Assembly: GCA_031271045.1 (NCBI GenBank)
Contig: JAISWO010000004.1
Coordinates: forward strand, 62,001-126,000
Source of the DNA: Tannerellaceae bacterium
Lineage (GTDB): Bacteria > Bacteroidota > Bacteroidia > Bacteroidales > Tannerellaceae
Length of the DNA stretch: 64,000 nt
Direction: 5' to 3'
Below, in pieces: positions 29,490 through 39,163 of the stretch. Each line of letters opens with the position of its first letter. Position 1 is the first letter of the stretch. A program made the position numbers and the translations under genes. The notes beneath the pieces were generated by a model. That model was given only the letters and a program-made list of their open reading frames with translations, ran no database searches and was not told where the DNA came from.

Positions 29490-30769
29490 CCTACGACGAA
29501 ACCTTGGCCTATCTCTACGCAAGCACGCCGGTGTTCCAGTTCCAGGGAGCGCCGGCCTACAAGCCCGGCCTCGACACCAGCATCGCCTTAGACAACCACC
29601 TCAATAACCCGCACCGCTCCTTCCGCACCATCCACGTCGCAGGAACAAACGGCAAAGGAACCGTCTGCCATACCCTTGCCGCCATCCTTCAGGAAGCCGG
29701 CTACCGGGTCGGCCTCTTTACCTCACCTCACTTAACAGACTTCCGCGAACGCATCCGCGTAAACGGCGAAATGATCGGCAAAGATTATGTGGTCGACTTC
29801 ACAGCCCGCCACCGTGCATTCTTCGAACCGCTCAAGCCCTCGTTCTTCGAGCTTACCTCGGCATTGGCCTTCGACTATTTCCGCTTCGCACAGGTAGACT
29901 TCGCCCTCATCGAAGTCGGCCTGGGCGGACGGCTCGACAGCACCAACATCATCACCCCCATCGTGAGCGTCGTCACAAGCATCGGCATGGACCATACGCA
30001 ATTCCTGGGAAATACGCTGCCCGAAATTGCTGCCGAAAAGGCCGGCATCATCAAGTCCAACGTACCTGTCGTCGTCGGAGACCTGGCAGACGAATCCCTC
30101 TACGAAATCTTCGAACGAAAAGCCCGCGAGATGAACGCCCCTCTTTTCCGGGCAGCAGACCGGGCGCCCTTGACGAAAGCGCCGGAACGCCCACTCTCCC
30201 CCGCCCAACGGTTGAACGAACGAACTATCTTATCGGTCTTGCACGTACTTGCCGGAGAGCATCTCCCTCCCCTACTCTCTCCAACGATAGCCGCCGGATT
30301 CGAAAACGTAACCACCCTCACCGGCCTGCGCGGACGTTGGGAGGTAATCAGCCGGCAGCCCTTCACTGTCCTCGACACCGGGCATAACGAAGAAGCATGG
30401 CGTTTCCTGCCCGCACAAATCGAAGCTGCCTGCCGCGACAATCATTGCAAACGGCAGATCCTGCTCATCGGCTTTTCCGAAGACAAAGACATCGACCCCA
30501 TCCTCGACCGTATGCCGCCCGATGCCTGTTATATTTTCACGCAAGCCTCCCTTCGTCGAGCGTTGCCGGTCGCAACCCTGGCCGCCAAAGCCCGCAAACG
30601 GAATCTGAAAGGCGACATCTACCCAACCGTAGCCGCCGCCCTCCAACACCTGCAACAAATCGCCACAAAAGACGACTTCATCTTCATCGGCGGCAGCAAC
30701 TTCATCGTAGCCGACGCCCTCGCCCACCTGCGCATCCATAAAATTTGCACGGAACAGGAAGAGATATAA
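29486..30769 (+). CDS. folC: Folylpolyglutamate synthase/dihydrofolate synthase
   Basis: HVAGTNGKGTVCHTLAAIL, TSPHLTDFRERIRVNGE. Confidence 0.96.
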   Translation: MTYDETLAYLYASTPVFQFQGAPAYKPGLDTSIALDNHLNNPHRSFRTIHVAGTNGKGTVCHTLAAILQEAGYRVGLFTSPHLTDFRERIRVNGEMIGKDYVVDFTARHRAFFEPLKPSFFELTSALAFDYFRFAQVDFALIEVGLGGRLDSTNIITPIVSVVTSIGMDHTQFLGNTLPEIAAEKAGIIKSNVPVVVGDLADESLYEIFERKAREMNAPLFRAADRAPLTKAPERPLSPAQRLNERTILSVLHVLAGEHLPPLLSPTIAAGFENVTTLTGLRGRWEVISRQPFTVLDTGHNEEAWRFLPAQIEAACRDNHCKRQILLIGFSEDKDIDPILDRMPPDACYIFTQASLRRALPVATLAAKARKRNLKGDIYPTVAAALQHLQQIATKDDFIFIGGSNFIVADALAHLRIHKICTEQEEI

Positions 30770-30815
30770 AGCAAAAGCAAGCAGTAATAAGTATGAAACG
30801 ATCAAATGACAGGAT

Positions 30816-30992
30816 ATGGAACAAACAAAGGTAGCCCACCGTTTCTTTCGCGAAGGCGACTTCCCTCTTTTGGAGGATCTGCTTTACGAAGCCATTTTCC
30901 AGCCGGAAGGCGCAGACCCCCTGCCACGAAACATTATCAAAGAACCTGAACAGGATTACATTATGCTGTTAAAGCAAACAAGTATAAAATAA
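30816..30992 (+). pseudogene. Truncated GNAT acetyltransferase N-terminus (58 codons)
   Basis: MEQTKVAHRFFREGDFPLLEDLLYEAIFQPEGADPLPRNIIKEPEQ resembles a GNAT N-terminus, then stops within about 10 codons. Confidence 0.55.
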
Positions 30993-31030
30993 AATCAGAC
31001 AGTTACCGAAGTGATCGTAACTGTCTGATT
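30993..31030. terminator. 14-bp inverted repeat, probable bidirectional terminator between folC region and tRNA-Pro
   Basis: AATCAGACAGTTAC / GTAACTGTCTGATT. Confidence 0.65.
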
Positions 31031-31038
31031 GATTATTG

Positions 31039-31113
31039 TCGGGGTACCAAGATTCGAACTTGGGACCCCCTGCTCCCAAAGCAGGTGCGCTAACCGGGCT
31101 GCGCTACACCCCG
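31039..31113 (-). tRNA. tRNA-Pro (anticodon TGG)
   Basis: Minus-strand cloverleaf, anticodon loop TTTGGGA, T-loop TTCGAAT, paired acceptor CGGGGTG/TACCCCG; upstream TATCTTTG box. Confidence 0.93.
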
Positions 31114-31306
31114 ATGCAATTCTTTATTGCGGTGCAAAGATAAGTATTTCTTTTAAATCTCAAAATTAGGAAGCCCTGACATCTTTTGATCCCTTCTCAT
31201 TGACACTCAATCAGGGGGCGCTAAACAATAGAAAGCTAAGAAATTCATTACCTTTGCCGGCAAAACAATTTATAATAATATTCCAATCTAACTCATACTT
31301 ATATTT

Positions 31307-32665
31307 ATGACAGAAACTATCAGACGCAAACTGAGTGACTCTAAAACAGCCCGCTGGACGGCGTTGCTTATTGTATCCTTTACCATGATGTGCGGTTATT
31401 TCATTACCGACGTCATGGCTCCGCTGGAAGATTTATTGATGCGCACCTACGACTGGACTTCTACGGAATACGGTTTCTTTTCCGGTGCATACGGCTGGTT
31501 CAATGTGATTCTCTTTATGCTGATCCTGGGCGGTATCATCCTGGACAAGATGGGTGTGCGCTTTACCGGGCTGATGGCGTGCAGCCTGATGGTAGCCGGA
31601 ACGTTGATCAAGGCCTACGCTATCTCCGACTTCTTCCCGCTTGATGGTACGATGGCAGGGTATAAACTACAGGTAATCGTCGCCGGATTAGGCTTCGCCA
31701 CCTTCGGTATGGGAGCTGAGATAGCGGGCGTTACGGTCAGCAAGATTATTGTGAAATGGTTTACAGGTCACGAACTAGCCCTTGCGATGGGGCTTCAGGT
31801 GGCGTTGGCGCGTATTGGGACCGCCTGCGCTCTTTTCTTCAGTCTGCCAGTGGCAAACTATTTCCATGCCGTCTCTACTCCGGTATGGATAGGCGCACTG
31901 ATGCTTTGTATCGGGACTATATCCTTTTTGGTTTACCGGGTAATGGACCAAAAGCTCGACGCCTCGGAAGAAGCCCTGTCGGGCGGAGGCGAACCGGAAG
32001 AAGGATTCATGCTGAGCGACATCAAAATGATCGTGACCAACAAAGGCTTCTGGCTAATCGCTTTCCTGTGCGTACTGTTCTATTCGGGCGTATTCCCCTT
32101 CCTGAAATTTGCCACCAAGCTGATGATATATAAATATGGTGTAGCTGAAAACCTGGCCGGAAGCATACCCGGCCTCCTGCCGTTCGGCACGATCCTGCTC
32201 ACGCCGCTGTTCGGCAGCCTGTACGACCGCATGGGCAAAGGGGCTACCTTGATGCTGATCGGCTCTGTAATGCTAACCCTGGTGCACATCCTTTTTGCCC
32301 TGCCGATGCTGAACGAATGGTGGTTTGCCACGTTTGTCATGATCCTGTTGGGGATTGCTTTCTCGCTGGTGCCGTCGGCCATGTGGCCTTCGGTGGCGAA
32401 GATCATTCCTCAGAAGCAGTTGGGTACGGCCTTCTCGCTTATCTTCTATGTGCAAAACTGGGGATTGATGGGTGTCCCGATGCTGATAGGCTGGATCATC
32501 GACCGCTATGCCCGCTTACCGGGAGAGACTTTGGCATACAATTATACGATTCCGATGGCAGTTTTCGCCCTCTTCGGCATACTGGCCATCGTGTTTTCTC
32601 TCCTGTTGAAAGCAGAAGACAAGAAGAAATCCTACGGGCTGGAACGGCCTAACATCCAGAAATGA
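31307..32665 (+). CDS. MFS transporter
   Basis: 12-TM-like ORF; TACCTTTG promoter box at 31249-31256. Confidence 0.88.
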   Translation: MTETIRRKLSDSKTARWTALLIVSFTMMCGYFITDVMAPLEDLLMRTYDWTSTEYGFFSGAYGWFNVILFMLILGGIILDKMGVRFTGLMACSLMVAGTLIKAYAISDFFPLDGTMAGYKLQVIVAGLGFATFGMGAEIAGVTVSKIIVKWFTGHELALAMGLQVALARIGTACALFFSLPVANYFHAVSTPVWIGALMLCIGTISFLVYRVMDQKLDASEEALSGGGEPEEGFMLSDIKMIVTNKGFWLIAFLCVLFYSGVFPFLKFATKLMIYKYGVAENLAGSIPGLLPFGTILLTPLFGSLYDRMGKGATLMLIGSVMLTLVHILFALPMLNEWWFATFVMILLGIAFSLVPSAMWPSVAKIIPQKQLGTAFSLIFYVQNWGLMGVPMLIGWIIDRYARLPGETLAYNYTIPMAVFALFGILAIVFSLLLKAEDKKKSYGLERPNIQK

Positions 32666-32756
32666 TCCGCTTGCTTCCCGGGGCCGGTTCACCAGTATCC
32701 GTCCTCTTTGGAGAAACCACTGCCCGGACTGCCGCAATGTCGGCGAAGGGCAGTGC

Positions 32757-34676
32757 TTACTTCAAGGAGTCGAGCCAAAGGGTGGAGGCAGCGTCGCTGG
32801 GCATTCGCCAGTCACTCCGGGGAGAGAGGCTGATGGAGCCTACTTTGAGGCCGTCGGGAAGGCAACTGCGTTTGAACTGCTGCGTGAAGAAGCGGAGGAG
32901 GAAGAGGCGCAACCATTTGAGGATGCTTTCCTTGTCGTATTTGTCTCCGAAAGATTGTTGTGCCAGGTAACTGATTTTTTCTGGCGTAGAGCCGAAACGA
33001 AGGAAATGGTATAGGAAGAAGTCATGCAGTTCGTAAGGGCCGACAAGGTCTTCCGTCTTTTGTACGATATGGCCATCTTCGTCGGCAGGTATCAGTTCGG
33101 GACTGATGGGCGTATCGGCAATGTCCAGCAGTGTTTTTCCGGAAGTCTCATCTACTTTGTTGCGGGCAATCCATTCTACCAGATAACGCACCAGCGTTTT
33201 GGGAATACCTGCGTTCACACTATACATTGACATCTGATCGCCATTGTAAGTGGTCCATCCGAGGGCTAATTCCGAGAGGTCGCCGGTGCCTACAACCAGG
33301 CCGTTTTCTTCGTTGGCAATGTCCATAAGAATCTGGGTGCGTTCGCGGGCCTGGGTGTTTTCGTAGGTCGTATCGTGTAGAGAAGGATCGTGCCCGATGT
33401 CTTCAAAGTGCTGCCGGCAGGCTTTTTCGATGGATATTTCCCGTAGCGTGACGCCTAAGGAACGGATCAGGTCTTTGGCATTGGTATACGTGCGCTTGGT
33501 AGTGCCGAATCCGGGCATGGTAATTCCCAGAATCTGTCGGCGGGATATTTTTAGCGCGTCGAAGGTCATTACCGTCACCAGCAGCGCCAATGTAGAGTCC
33601 AGTCCTCCCGAAATGCCGATCACGGCCGTACGGGCTTGTATATGCGCTATGCGTTGGGTTAATCCGGCGACTTGTATGTTAAATATCTCTTCGCAACGCT
33701 CACGCAAAGCCTCGCCGGAGGGGATAAACGGGTGAGGGTCGATGAAACGGGTAAGCTTCGTACCGGGATTCGTCGGCAGATGGAAAGGTATCCGGAGGAC
33801 GTCTGCCGACAGGAAGTGGGCGGCTCCCTGCATAAAGCTGCGGTTCACCTGCCTGTCGTTTTTCAGGTTATGCACGTCGATTTCGCTGATGAGCAACCGG
33901 TCTTCCATTACGAAACGCGCAGATTCTGCCAATATAACGCCATTCTCGGCAATGATGCCACCTCCTGCAAAAACCAGGTCCGTGGTCGACTCTCCGTGTC
34001 CTGCCATGGCGTAGACATAGCCTGCTATGCAACGGGCGGATTGCTGGCTTACGAGCGAACGGCGGTAGTGATGCTTGCCGATCAGTTCGTTGCTTGCCGA
34101 GAGGTTAAAGAAGATATTCGCGCCCTCCATAGCCAGCAGGGAACTGGGCGGAACCGGCGTCCAGAGGTCTTCGCATATTTCTACGCCGGCCAATACCTCA
34201 CCGCCGTCAAAGAGGATATGACTTGAAAGCGGATATTCCTTGCCGCGGATGCGTATCGTCTTTTCGCGCAGGTCGAAGGCGGAGGTAAACCAGCGCTGTT
34301 CCTGGTACTCCTTGCAGTTCGGGATATAGGATTTGGGGACTACGCCGAGGATTTCTCCCCGCTGGAAAGCAACGGCTGCATTGATTATCCGGTTTTCCGT
34401 AACGAGCGGAAGGCCGACTATGGTGAACAGATCCAGGTGGGTCGTATCGTGCACTAATTTCAGCAATGCGTCCACGGCGCCGTTAAGCAAGGTTTGATGA
34501 GCAAAAAGATCTAAGCAGGTATAGGCCGTAACCGATAACTCCGGGAAAGTCATCATCTGCACACCTTGATCTGCTGCTTCGTGCATCAGTTTTTCCATCC
34601 GCCCGATATTGTAGAAACAATCCGCCACTCTCACTAACGGAACCGCCGCTGCCACTTTTATAAATCCGTAATCCAT
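32757..34676 (-). CDS. nadE: Glutamine-dependent NAD+ synthetase
   Basis: N-terminal nitrilase-like domain; GISGGLDSTLALLV, GTGDLSELALGWTTYNGDQMSMYSVN; start reassigned to MDYGFIK. Confidence 0.96.
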   Translation of the reverse strand: MDYGFIKVAAAVPLVRVADCFYNIGRMEKLMHEAADQGVQMMTFPELSVTAYTCLDLFAHQTLLNGAVDALLKLVHDTTHLDLFTIVGLPLVTENRIINAAVAFQRGEILGVVPKSYIPNCKEYQEQRWFTSAFDLREKTIRIRGKEYPLSSHILFDGGEVLAGVEICEDLWTPVPPSSLLAMEGANIFFNLSASNELIGKHHYRRSLVSQQSARCIAGYVYAMAGHGESTTDLVFAGGGIIAENGVILAESARFVMEDRLLISEIDVHNLKNDRQVNRSFMQGAAHFLSADVLRIPFHLPTNPGTKLTRFIDPHPFIPSGEALRERCEEIFNIQVAGLTQRIAHIQARTAVIGISGGLDSTLALLVTVMTFDALKISRRQILGITMPGFGTTKRTYTNAKDLIRSLGVTLREISIEKACRQHFEDIGHDPSLHDTTYENTQARERTQILMDIANEENGLVVGTGDLSELALGWTTYNGDQMSMYSVNAGIPKTLVRYLVEWIARNKVDETSGKTLLDIADTPISPELIPADEDGHIVQKTEDLVGPYELHDFFLYHFLRFGSTPEKISYLAQQSFGDKYDKESILKWLRLFLLRFFTQQFKRSCLPDGLKVGSISLSPRSDWRMPSDAASTLWLDSLK

Positions 34677-34720
34677 AGCCACAATATTATTTGCCGCAAA
34701 TATACGCCATAATTCAATTC

Positions 34721-35371
34721 TTACAAGCCGGTGTGATGCTTGCAAGAGGCTTTTATGCCGCACGCTTCGCATTTCGGGTTGCGGGCGGTGCACACGTATC
34801 GTCCGTGAAGTATTAGCCAGTGGTGCGCTTTGGGAATGAGATGGGCGGGGATGTGGGCGACTAATTCTTTTTCTGTTTCTAAGGGGGTCTTGCTGTTATT
34901 CGTCAAGCCGATGCGGTTGGCGACGCGGAAGACGTGCGTATCGACGGCCATCGCCGGACGGTCGTAAACGACCGAGGCGATGACGTTGGCAGTTTTACGC
35001 CCAACGCCGGGCAGTTTCTGTAGTTCGCTTACGTCAGGGGGGACGCGGCCACCGAAGTCGGTCAGGAGTTTCTGAGCCATGCCGACTAAATGTTTCGCTT
35101 TGTTATTAGGATAGGAAACGCTCCGGATGTATTCGTACACGGCTTCGGGCGAGGAGGCAGCCATCGCTTCCGGCGTGGGGAAGGCTTCGAAGAGGGCGGG
35201 CGTAATCTGATTGACCCGCTTATCTGTGCATTGCGCCGAAAGGATGACGGCTACGAGCAACTGGAAAGGATCTTTGTACTGTAACTCCGTTTCCGCTACC
35301 GGCATATTGGCTTCGAACCAACGGATGATTTCTTTGTAGCGTTCTTCTTTACGCAGTTCTTCTTTGCGCAT
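34721..35371 (-). CDS. nth: Endonuclease III
   Basis: LQKLPGVGRKTANVIASVVYDRPAMAVDTHVFRVANRIGL, C-terminal CxxxxxxCxxCxxxxxC; start reassigned to MRKEEL. Confidence 0.96.
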   Translation of the reverse strand: MRKEELRKEERYKEIIRWFEANMPVAETELQYKDPFQLLVAVILSAQCTDKRVNQITPALFEAFPTPEAMAASSPEAVYEYIRSVSYPNNKAKHLVGMAQKLLTDFGGRVPPDVSELQKLPGVGRKTANVIASVVYDRPAMAVDTHVFRVANRIGLTNNSKTPLETEKELVAHIPAHLIPKAHHWLILHGRYVCTARNPKCEACGIKASCKHHTGL

Positions 35372-36390
35372 TAATGGGCAGACTTGAACTGTCGGAGGAA
35401 GCGGACGTCGTTTTCGGAGAAAAGGCGGAGGTCGGTCACTTGATATTTCAGGTTCGTGATCCGTTCGATGCCCATTCCGAGTGCATAGCCGGAATAGATC
35501 TGGCTGTCGATGCCGCAATTGTCGAGTACGTTGGGATGAACCATGCCGCAGCCCAGGATCTCGACCCAGCCGGTATGCTTGCAGAAGGGGCAGCCTTTGC
35601 CGCCGCAGAGGTTGCAGGAGATATCCATCTCGGCCGAGGGCTCGGTGAAGGGGAAATAAGAAGGACGCAGGCGTATTTTCGTGTCCGTGCCGAAGAGTTC
35701 TTTGGCGAAGAAGAGCAGCGCTTGTTTGAGGTCGGCAAAGGAGACGTCCCGGTCGACGTACAGGGCTTCGACCTGGTGGAAGAAGCAATGAGCGCGGTAG
35801 GAGATGGCTTCGTTGCGATACACGCGTCCGGGACAGATGATACGGATCGGGGGTTGTTGTTTCTCCATTACGCGCGTTTGCACGGAGGAGGTATGTGTGC
35901 GGAGCACGATGTCGGGATGGTGGAGGATGAAGAAGGTGTCCTGCATATCGCGCGCCGGATGGTCGGCGGCAAAGTTGAGGGATGAGAATACGTGCCAGTC
36001 GTCTTCTATCTCAGGTCCTTCGGCGATACTGAATCCCAGGCGTCCGAAGATGTCGCAGATCTCCTGCCGGACGATGGAAAGCGGGTGGCGAGTGCCGGAG
36101 GGGAGCGGGTAGGCTGTCCGCGTGAGGTCGAAATCGACGGTGCCGGCTTCGTTGTCGGCAAAGTGATCGCGGAGGTCGTTGATTTTCTGTTGCGCTTGTT
36201 CTTTGAGCTGGTTCAGGTATTGCCCGACTTCGCGTTTCTGTTCGGAGGCTACGTTGCGGAAGTCGTTCATCAGTTGCGATACTTCGCCTTTCTTGCTGAG
36301 GTATCGGATACGTAGCGCTTCGAGTTCGTCCGCATTGGCGGCTTTTAGTTCTTCTACTTCTTTGAGCAGGGATTTGATTCTGTCAATCAT
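35371..36390 (-). CDS. pheS: Phenylalanyl-tRNA synthetase alpha subunit
   Basis: HPLSIVRQEICDIFGRLGFSIAEGPEIEDDWHVFSSLNFAADHPARDMQDTF. Confidence 0.97.
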   Translation of the reverse strand: MIDRIKSLLKEVEELKAANADELEALRIRYLSKKGEVSQLMNDFRNVASEQKREVGQYLNQLKEQAQQKINDLRDHFADNEAGTVDFDLTRTAYPLPSGTRHPLSIVRQEICDIFGRLGFSIAEGPEIEDDWHVFSSLNFAADHPARDMQDTFFILHHPDIVLRTHTSSVQTRVMEKQQPPIRIICPGRVYRNEAISYRAHCFFHQVEALYVDRDVSFADLKQALLFFAKELFGTDTKIRLRPSYFPFTEPSAEMDISCNLCGGKGCPFCKHTGWVEILGCGMVHPNVLDNCGIDSQIYSGYALGMGIERITNLKYQVTDLRLFSENDVRFLRQFKSAH

Positions 36391-36441
36391 TGTTTTGTTT
36401 CATTCTGTTTTAGGTGTGGCAAATTTAGCCCTTTCTTTTCG

Positions 36442-38742
36442 TCAGGCAAAGGTTTGTTGTTTTTTTATCTGTTCCTGGACGATGGCGTCGACGACGGCAA
36501 TGGTGGTCAGGTTCAGGATGTCGCGGGTGGAACTTTCGAGGTCGGTGAAATGGATGGGTTTGTTCAGGCCCATCTGTATGGGGCCAATGGTTTCGCCTAC
36601 GCCCATTTCGAGCAGGAGCTTGTAGGCGCTGTTGGCCGAGCTGAGGTTGGGGAAGAGGAGGGTGTTTACGTCCTTGCCCCGGAGTTTATTGAAGGGGTAG
36701 GTCTCGTCGCGCAGTTTTCTATCGAGGGCGAAGTGTACCTGCATCTCGCCGTCGATCATCATATCGGGGCAGGTCTTGTGGAGGTAGTCGATGGCTTCGT
36801 GCACTTTGAGCGGACTGCCTTGTTTGTCGGAGCCGAAATTGGAGTAGGACAGCATCGCCATCACGGGCTCGTGGGCAAAGAAGCGCACGGCGTCGCAGGT
36901 CAGGCGGGCAACGTCTTTCAGGACATCGGCCGAGGGATGACGGTTGATGAGCGTATCGGCCATGAAGAAGGTTCCTTTTTTGCTGACCAGTATGTTCATG
37001 GCGCCGAAATATTTGTAGGGCGGGCGGATGCCGATGATTTCTTCGGCAAGCTTGATGACTTCGCTGTAACGGCTGTAGACGCCGGTGATGAAGGCGTCGG
37101 CTTCGGCCGTTTCGACCATCATCATACCGAAGGCGTTTCGTCCGACCATCTTTTCGTAGGCTTCGGAGAAGGTGACGCCTTCGCGGGCTTTCTTCCGGGA
37201 GAGGATTTCGGCGTAGCGGGTGCGGCGGTCGTTCTCGCGGTCGTGGCGCATGTTGACGATTTCGATGTCGTCGATACAGAGGTTTTCTTCGGCGGCGATT
37301 TTCCGCAGTCTCTCTTCGTTGCCCAGCAGGATGGGGTGGCAGATTCCCTCGGCCTTGGCTTCGACGGCGGCTTTGAGCATATTGGCGTGGTTGGCTTCGG
37401 CAAAGACGACGCGCTTGGGATTGGCTTTGGCCATGTCTATGAAGGAGCGCATGAGGGCATTTTCGTAGCCCATCATCTCGCGCAGGCGGTTCGTATAGCT
37501 TTCCCAGTCGGTGATGGCGTGGCGGGCGGCGCCGGAGGCGATGGCGGCTTTGGCTACGGCGGCGGATACGGTCGTGAGCAGGCGCGGATCGAGCGGTTTG
37601 GGCAGGATGTAGTCGCGGCCGAAGGTGGTGCGTTTGAGTTGGTAGGCGGCGTTCACGATGTCGGGAACGGGTTCTTTGGCCAGGTCGGCGATGGCTTTGA
37701 CGGCGGCAAGCTTCATGGCTTCGTTGATAGCGGTGGCGTGCGTATCGAGCGCTCCGCGGAAGATGTATGGGAATCCCAGGACGTTGTTCACCTGGTTCGG
37801 ATAATCGGAGCGGCCGGTGGCGAAGATGAGGTCGTTGCGCGAGGCCATGGCTTCGTGGTAGGAGATCTCCGGATTGGGATTGGCCAGGGCGAAGACGATG
37901 GGATTCCGGTTCATGGATTGCACCATCGGGCGGGTCAGCACGTCGGCGACGGAGAGGCCCAGGAAAACGTCGGCGCCGGCGATGGCTTCGCCCAGGGTGG
38001 CGAGGGGGCGGGAGGTTGCAAATTCCTGCTTGGCGGCGTTCAGGTCGGCGCGCGTGGTGGAGAGGACGCCTTTGCTGTCGCACATGACGATGTTTTCTTT
38101 CCGGGCGCCGAGCGAGACGTACAGCCTTGTGCAGGAGATTGAGGCGGCGCCGGCGCCGTTGACGACGATCTGCACGTCGTCGATTTTCTTGCCCGCTACC
38201 TCGAGGGCGTTGAGGAGGGCTGCGCCCGATATGATGGCGGTGCCGTGCTGGTCGTCGTGCATGACGGGGATGTCGAGCTCGGCTTTCAGGCGGGTTTCGA
38301 TCTCGAAACATTCCGGCGCCTTGATGTCTTCCAGGTTAATGCCTCCGAAGGTGGGGGCGATGGCCTTGACGGTTTGTATGAACTTCTCCGGGTCTTTTTC
38401 GTCCACTTCGATATCGAATACGTCGATGCCGGCGAAGATTTTAAACAGCAATCCTTTGCCTTCCATCACCGGTTTGCCGGCCAGGGGGCCGATGTCGCCC
38501 AATCCGAGCACCGCCGTGCCGTTCGAGACAACGGCCACGAGGTTTCCCTTTGCCGTATACCGGTAGGCGTCCAACGGATTTTTCTCTATTTCCAGACAGG
38601 GTTCGGCCACGCCGGGCGAATACGCCAGCGACAAATCGGCCTGCGTACTGTAAGGTTTGGTTGGGTTTACTTCAATTTTACCCGGTTTTCCTTCCGCGTG
38701 ATAGCGGAGTGCATCTTCTCTTTTTGCCATATATTTGTTCAT
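36442..38742 (-). CDS. maeB: NADP-dependent malic enzyme with C-terminal phosphotransacetylase-like domain
   Basis: SLAYSPGVAEPCLEI, NGTAVLGLGDIGPLAGKPVMEGK; PTA-like C-terminal half. Confidence 0.96.
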   Translation of the reverse strand: MNKYMAKREDALRYHAEGKPGKIEVNPTKPYSTQADLSLAYSPGVAEPCLEIEKNPLDAYRYTAKGNLVAVVSNGTAVLGLGDIGPLAGKPVMEGKGLLFKIFAGIDVFDIEVDEKDPEKFIQTVKAIAPTFGGINLEDIKAPECFEIETRLKAELDIPVMHDDQHGTAIISGAALLNALEVAGKKIDDVQIVVNGAGAASISCTRLYVSLGARKENIVMCDSKGVLSTTRADLNAAKQEFATSRPLATLGEAIAGADVFLGLSVADVLTRPMVQSMNRNPIVFALANPNPEISYHEAMASRNDLIFATGRSDYPNQVNNVLGFPYIFRGALDTHATAINEAMKLAAVKAIADLAKEPVPDIVNAAYQLKRTTFGRDYILPKPLDPRLLTTVSAAVAKAAIASGAARHAITDWESYTNRLREMMGYENALMRSFIDMAKANPKRVVFAEANHANMLKAAVEAKAEGICHPILLGNEERLRKIAAEENLCIDDIEIVNMRHDRENDRRTRYAEILSRKKAREGVTFSEAYEKMVGRNAFGMMMVETAEADAFITGVYSRYSEVIKLAEEIIGIRPPYKYFGAMNILVSKKGTFFMADTLINRHPSADVLKDVARLTCDAVRFFAHEPVMAMLSYSNFGSDKQGSPLKVHEAIDYLHKTCPDMMIDGEMQVHFALDRKLRDETYPFNKLRGKDVNTLLFPNLSSANSAYKLLLEMGVGETIGPIQMGLNKPIHFTDLESSTRDILNLTTIAVVDAIVQEQIKKQQTFA

Positions 38743-38847
38743 TTACGTTATATTCTGGCGGCAAATGTAAGCAATTCGGGTTGAAGAAATCCTTTTGGCG
38801 GCTCATCTTTTGTTGCGATCGCTCTTTCCGGCGGCCGCCGGACCTCC

Positions 38848-39085
38848 GCCGGAGCTTTCGCAAGTCTGCAAAACCTTCCCCGTGACGCGCCGGAGCTTTC
38901 GCAGATCTGCAAAACCTTCCCCGTGACGCGCCGGAGCTTTCGCAAGTCTGCAAAACCTTCCCCGCGACGCGCCGGAGCTTTCGCAAGTCTGCAAAACCTT
39001 CCCCGTGTCGCGCCGGAGCTTTCGCAAGTCTGCAAAACCTTCCCCGTGTCGCGCCGGAGCTTTCGCAAGTCTGCAAAAGCTTCAG
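38848..39085. repeat. Array B: 41-bp tandem repeat GCCGGAGCTTTCGCAAGTCTGCAAAACCTTCCCCGTGACGC, about 6 copies
   Basis: Counted directly; lies upstream of maeB. Confidence 0.95.
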
Positions 39086-39163
39086 CGGGGCGTTTGGGGG
39101 GAATTGCAGATTTGCGGTTGAGGGGGCGGAGGACGGGGCGTCAAATGTTTGAGGGGGGAGGCG

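Noticed and set aside
26283-36390. Split of pheT (plus) and pheS (minus) 7 kb apart as an anomaly
   Set aside because: To my knowledge, separate pheS and pheT loci are common in Bacteroidetes; not considered unusual.
36454-38142. 562-aa plus-strand ORF
   Set aside because: Antisense shadow of maeB in high-GC codons; Gly/Val/Phe-rich without motifs.
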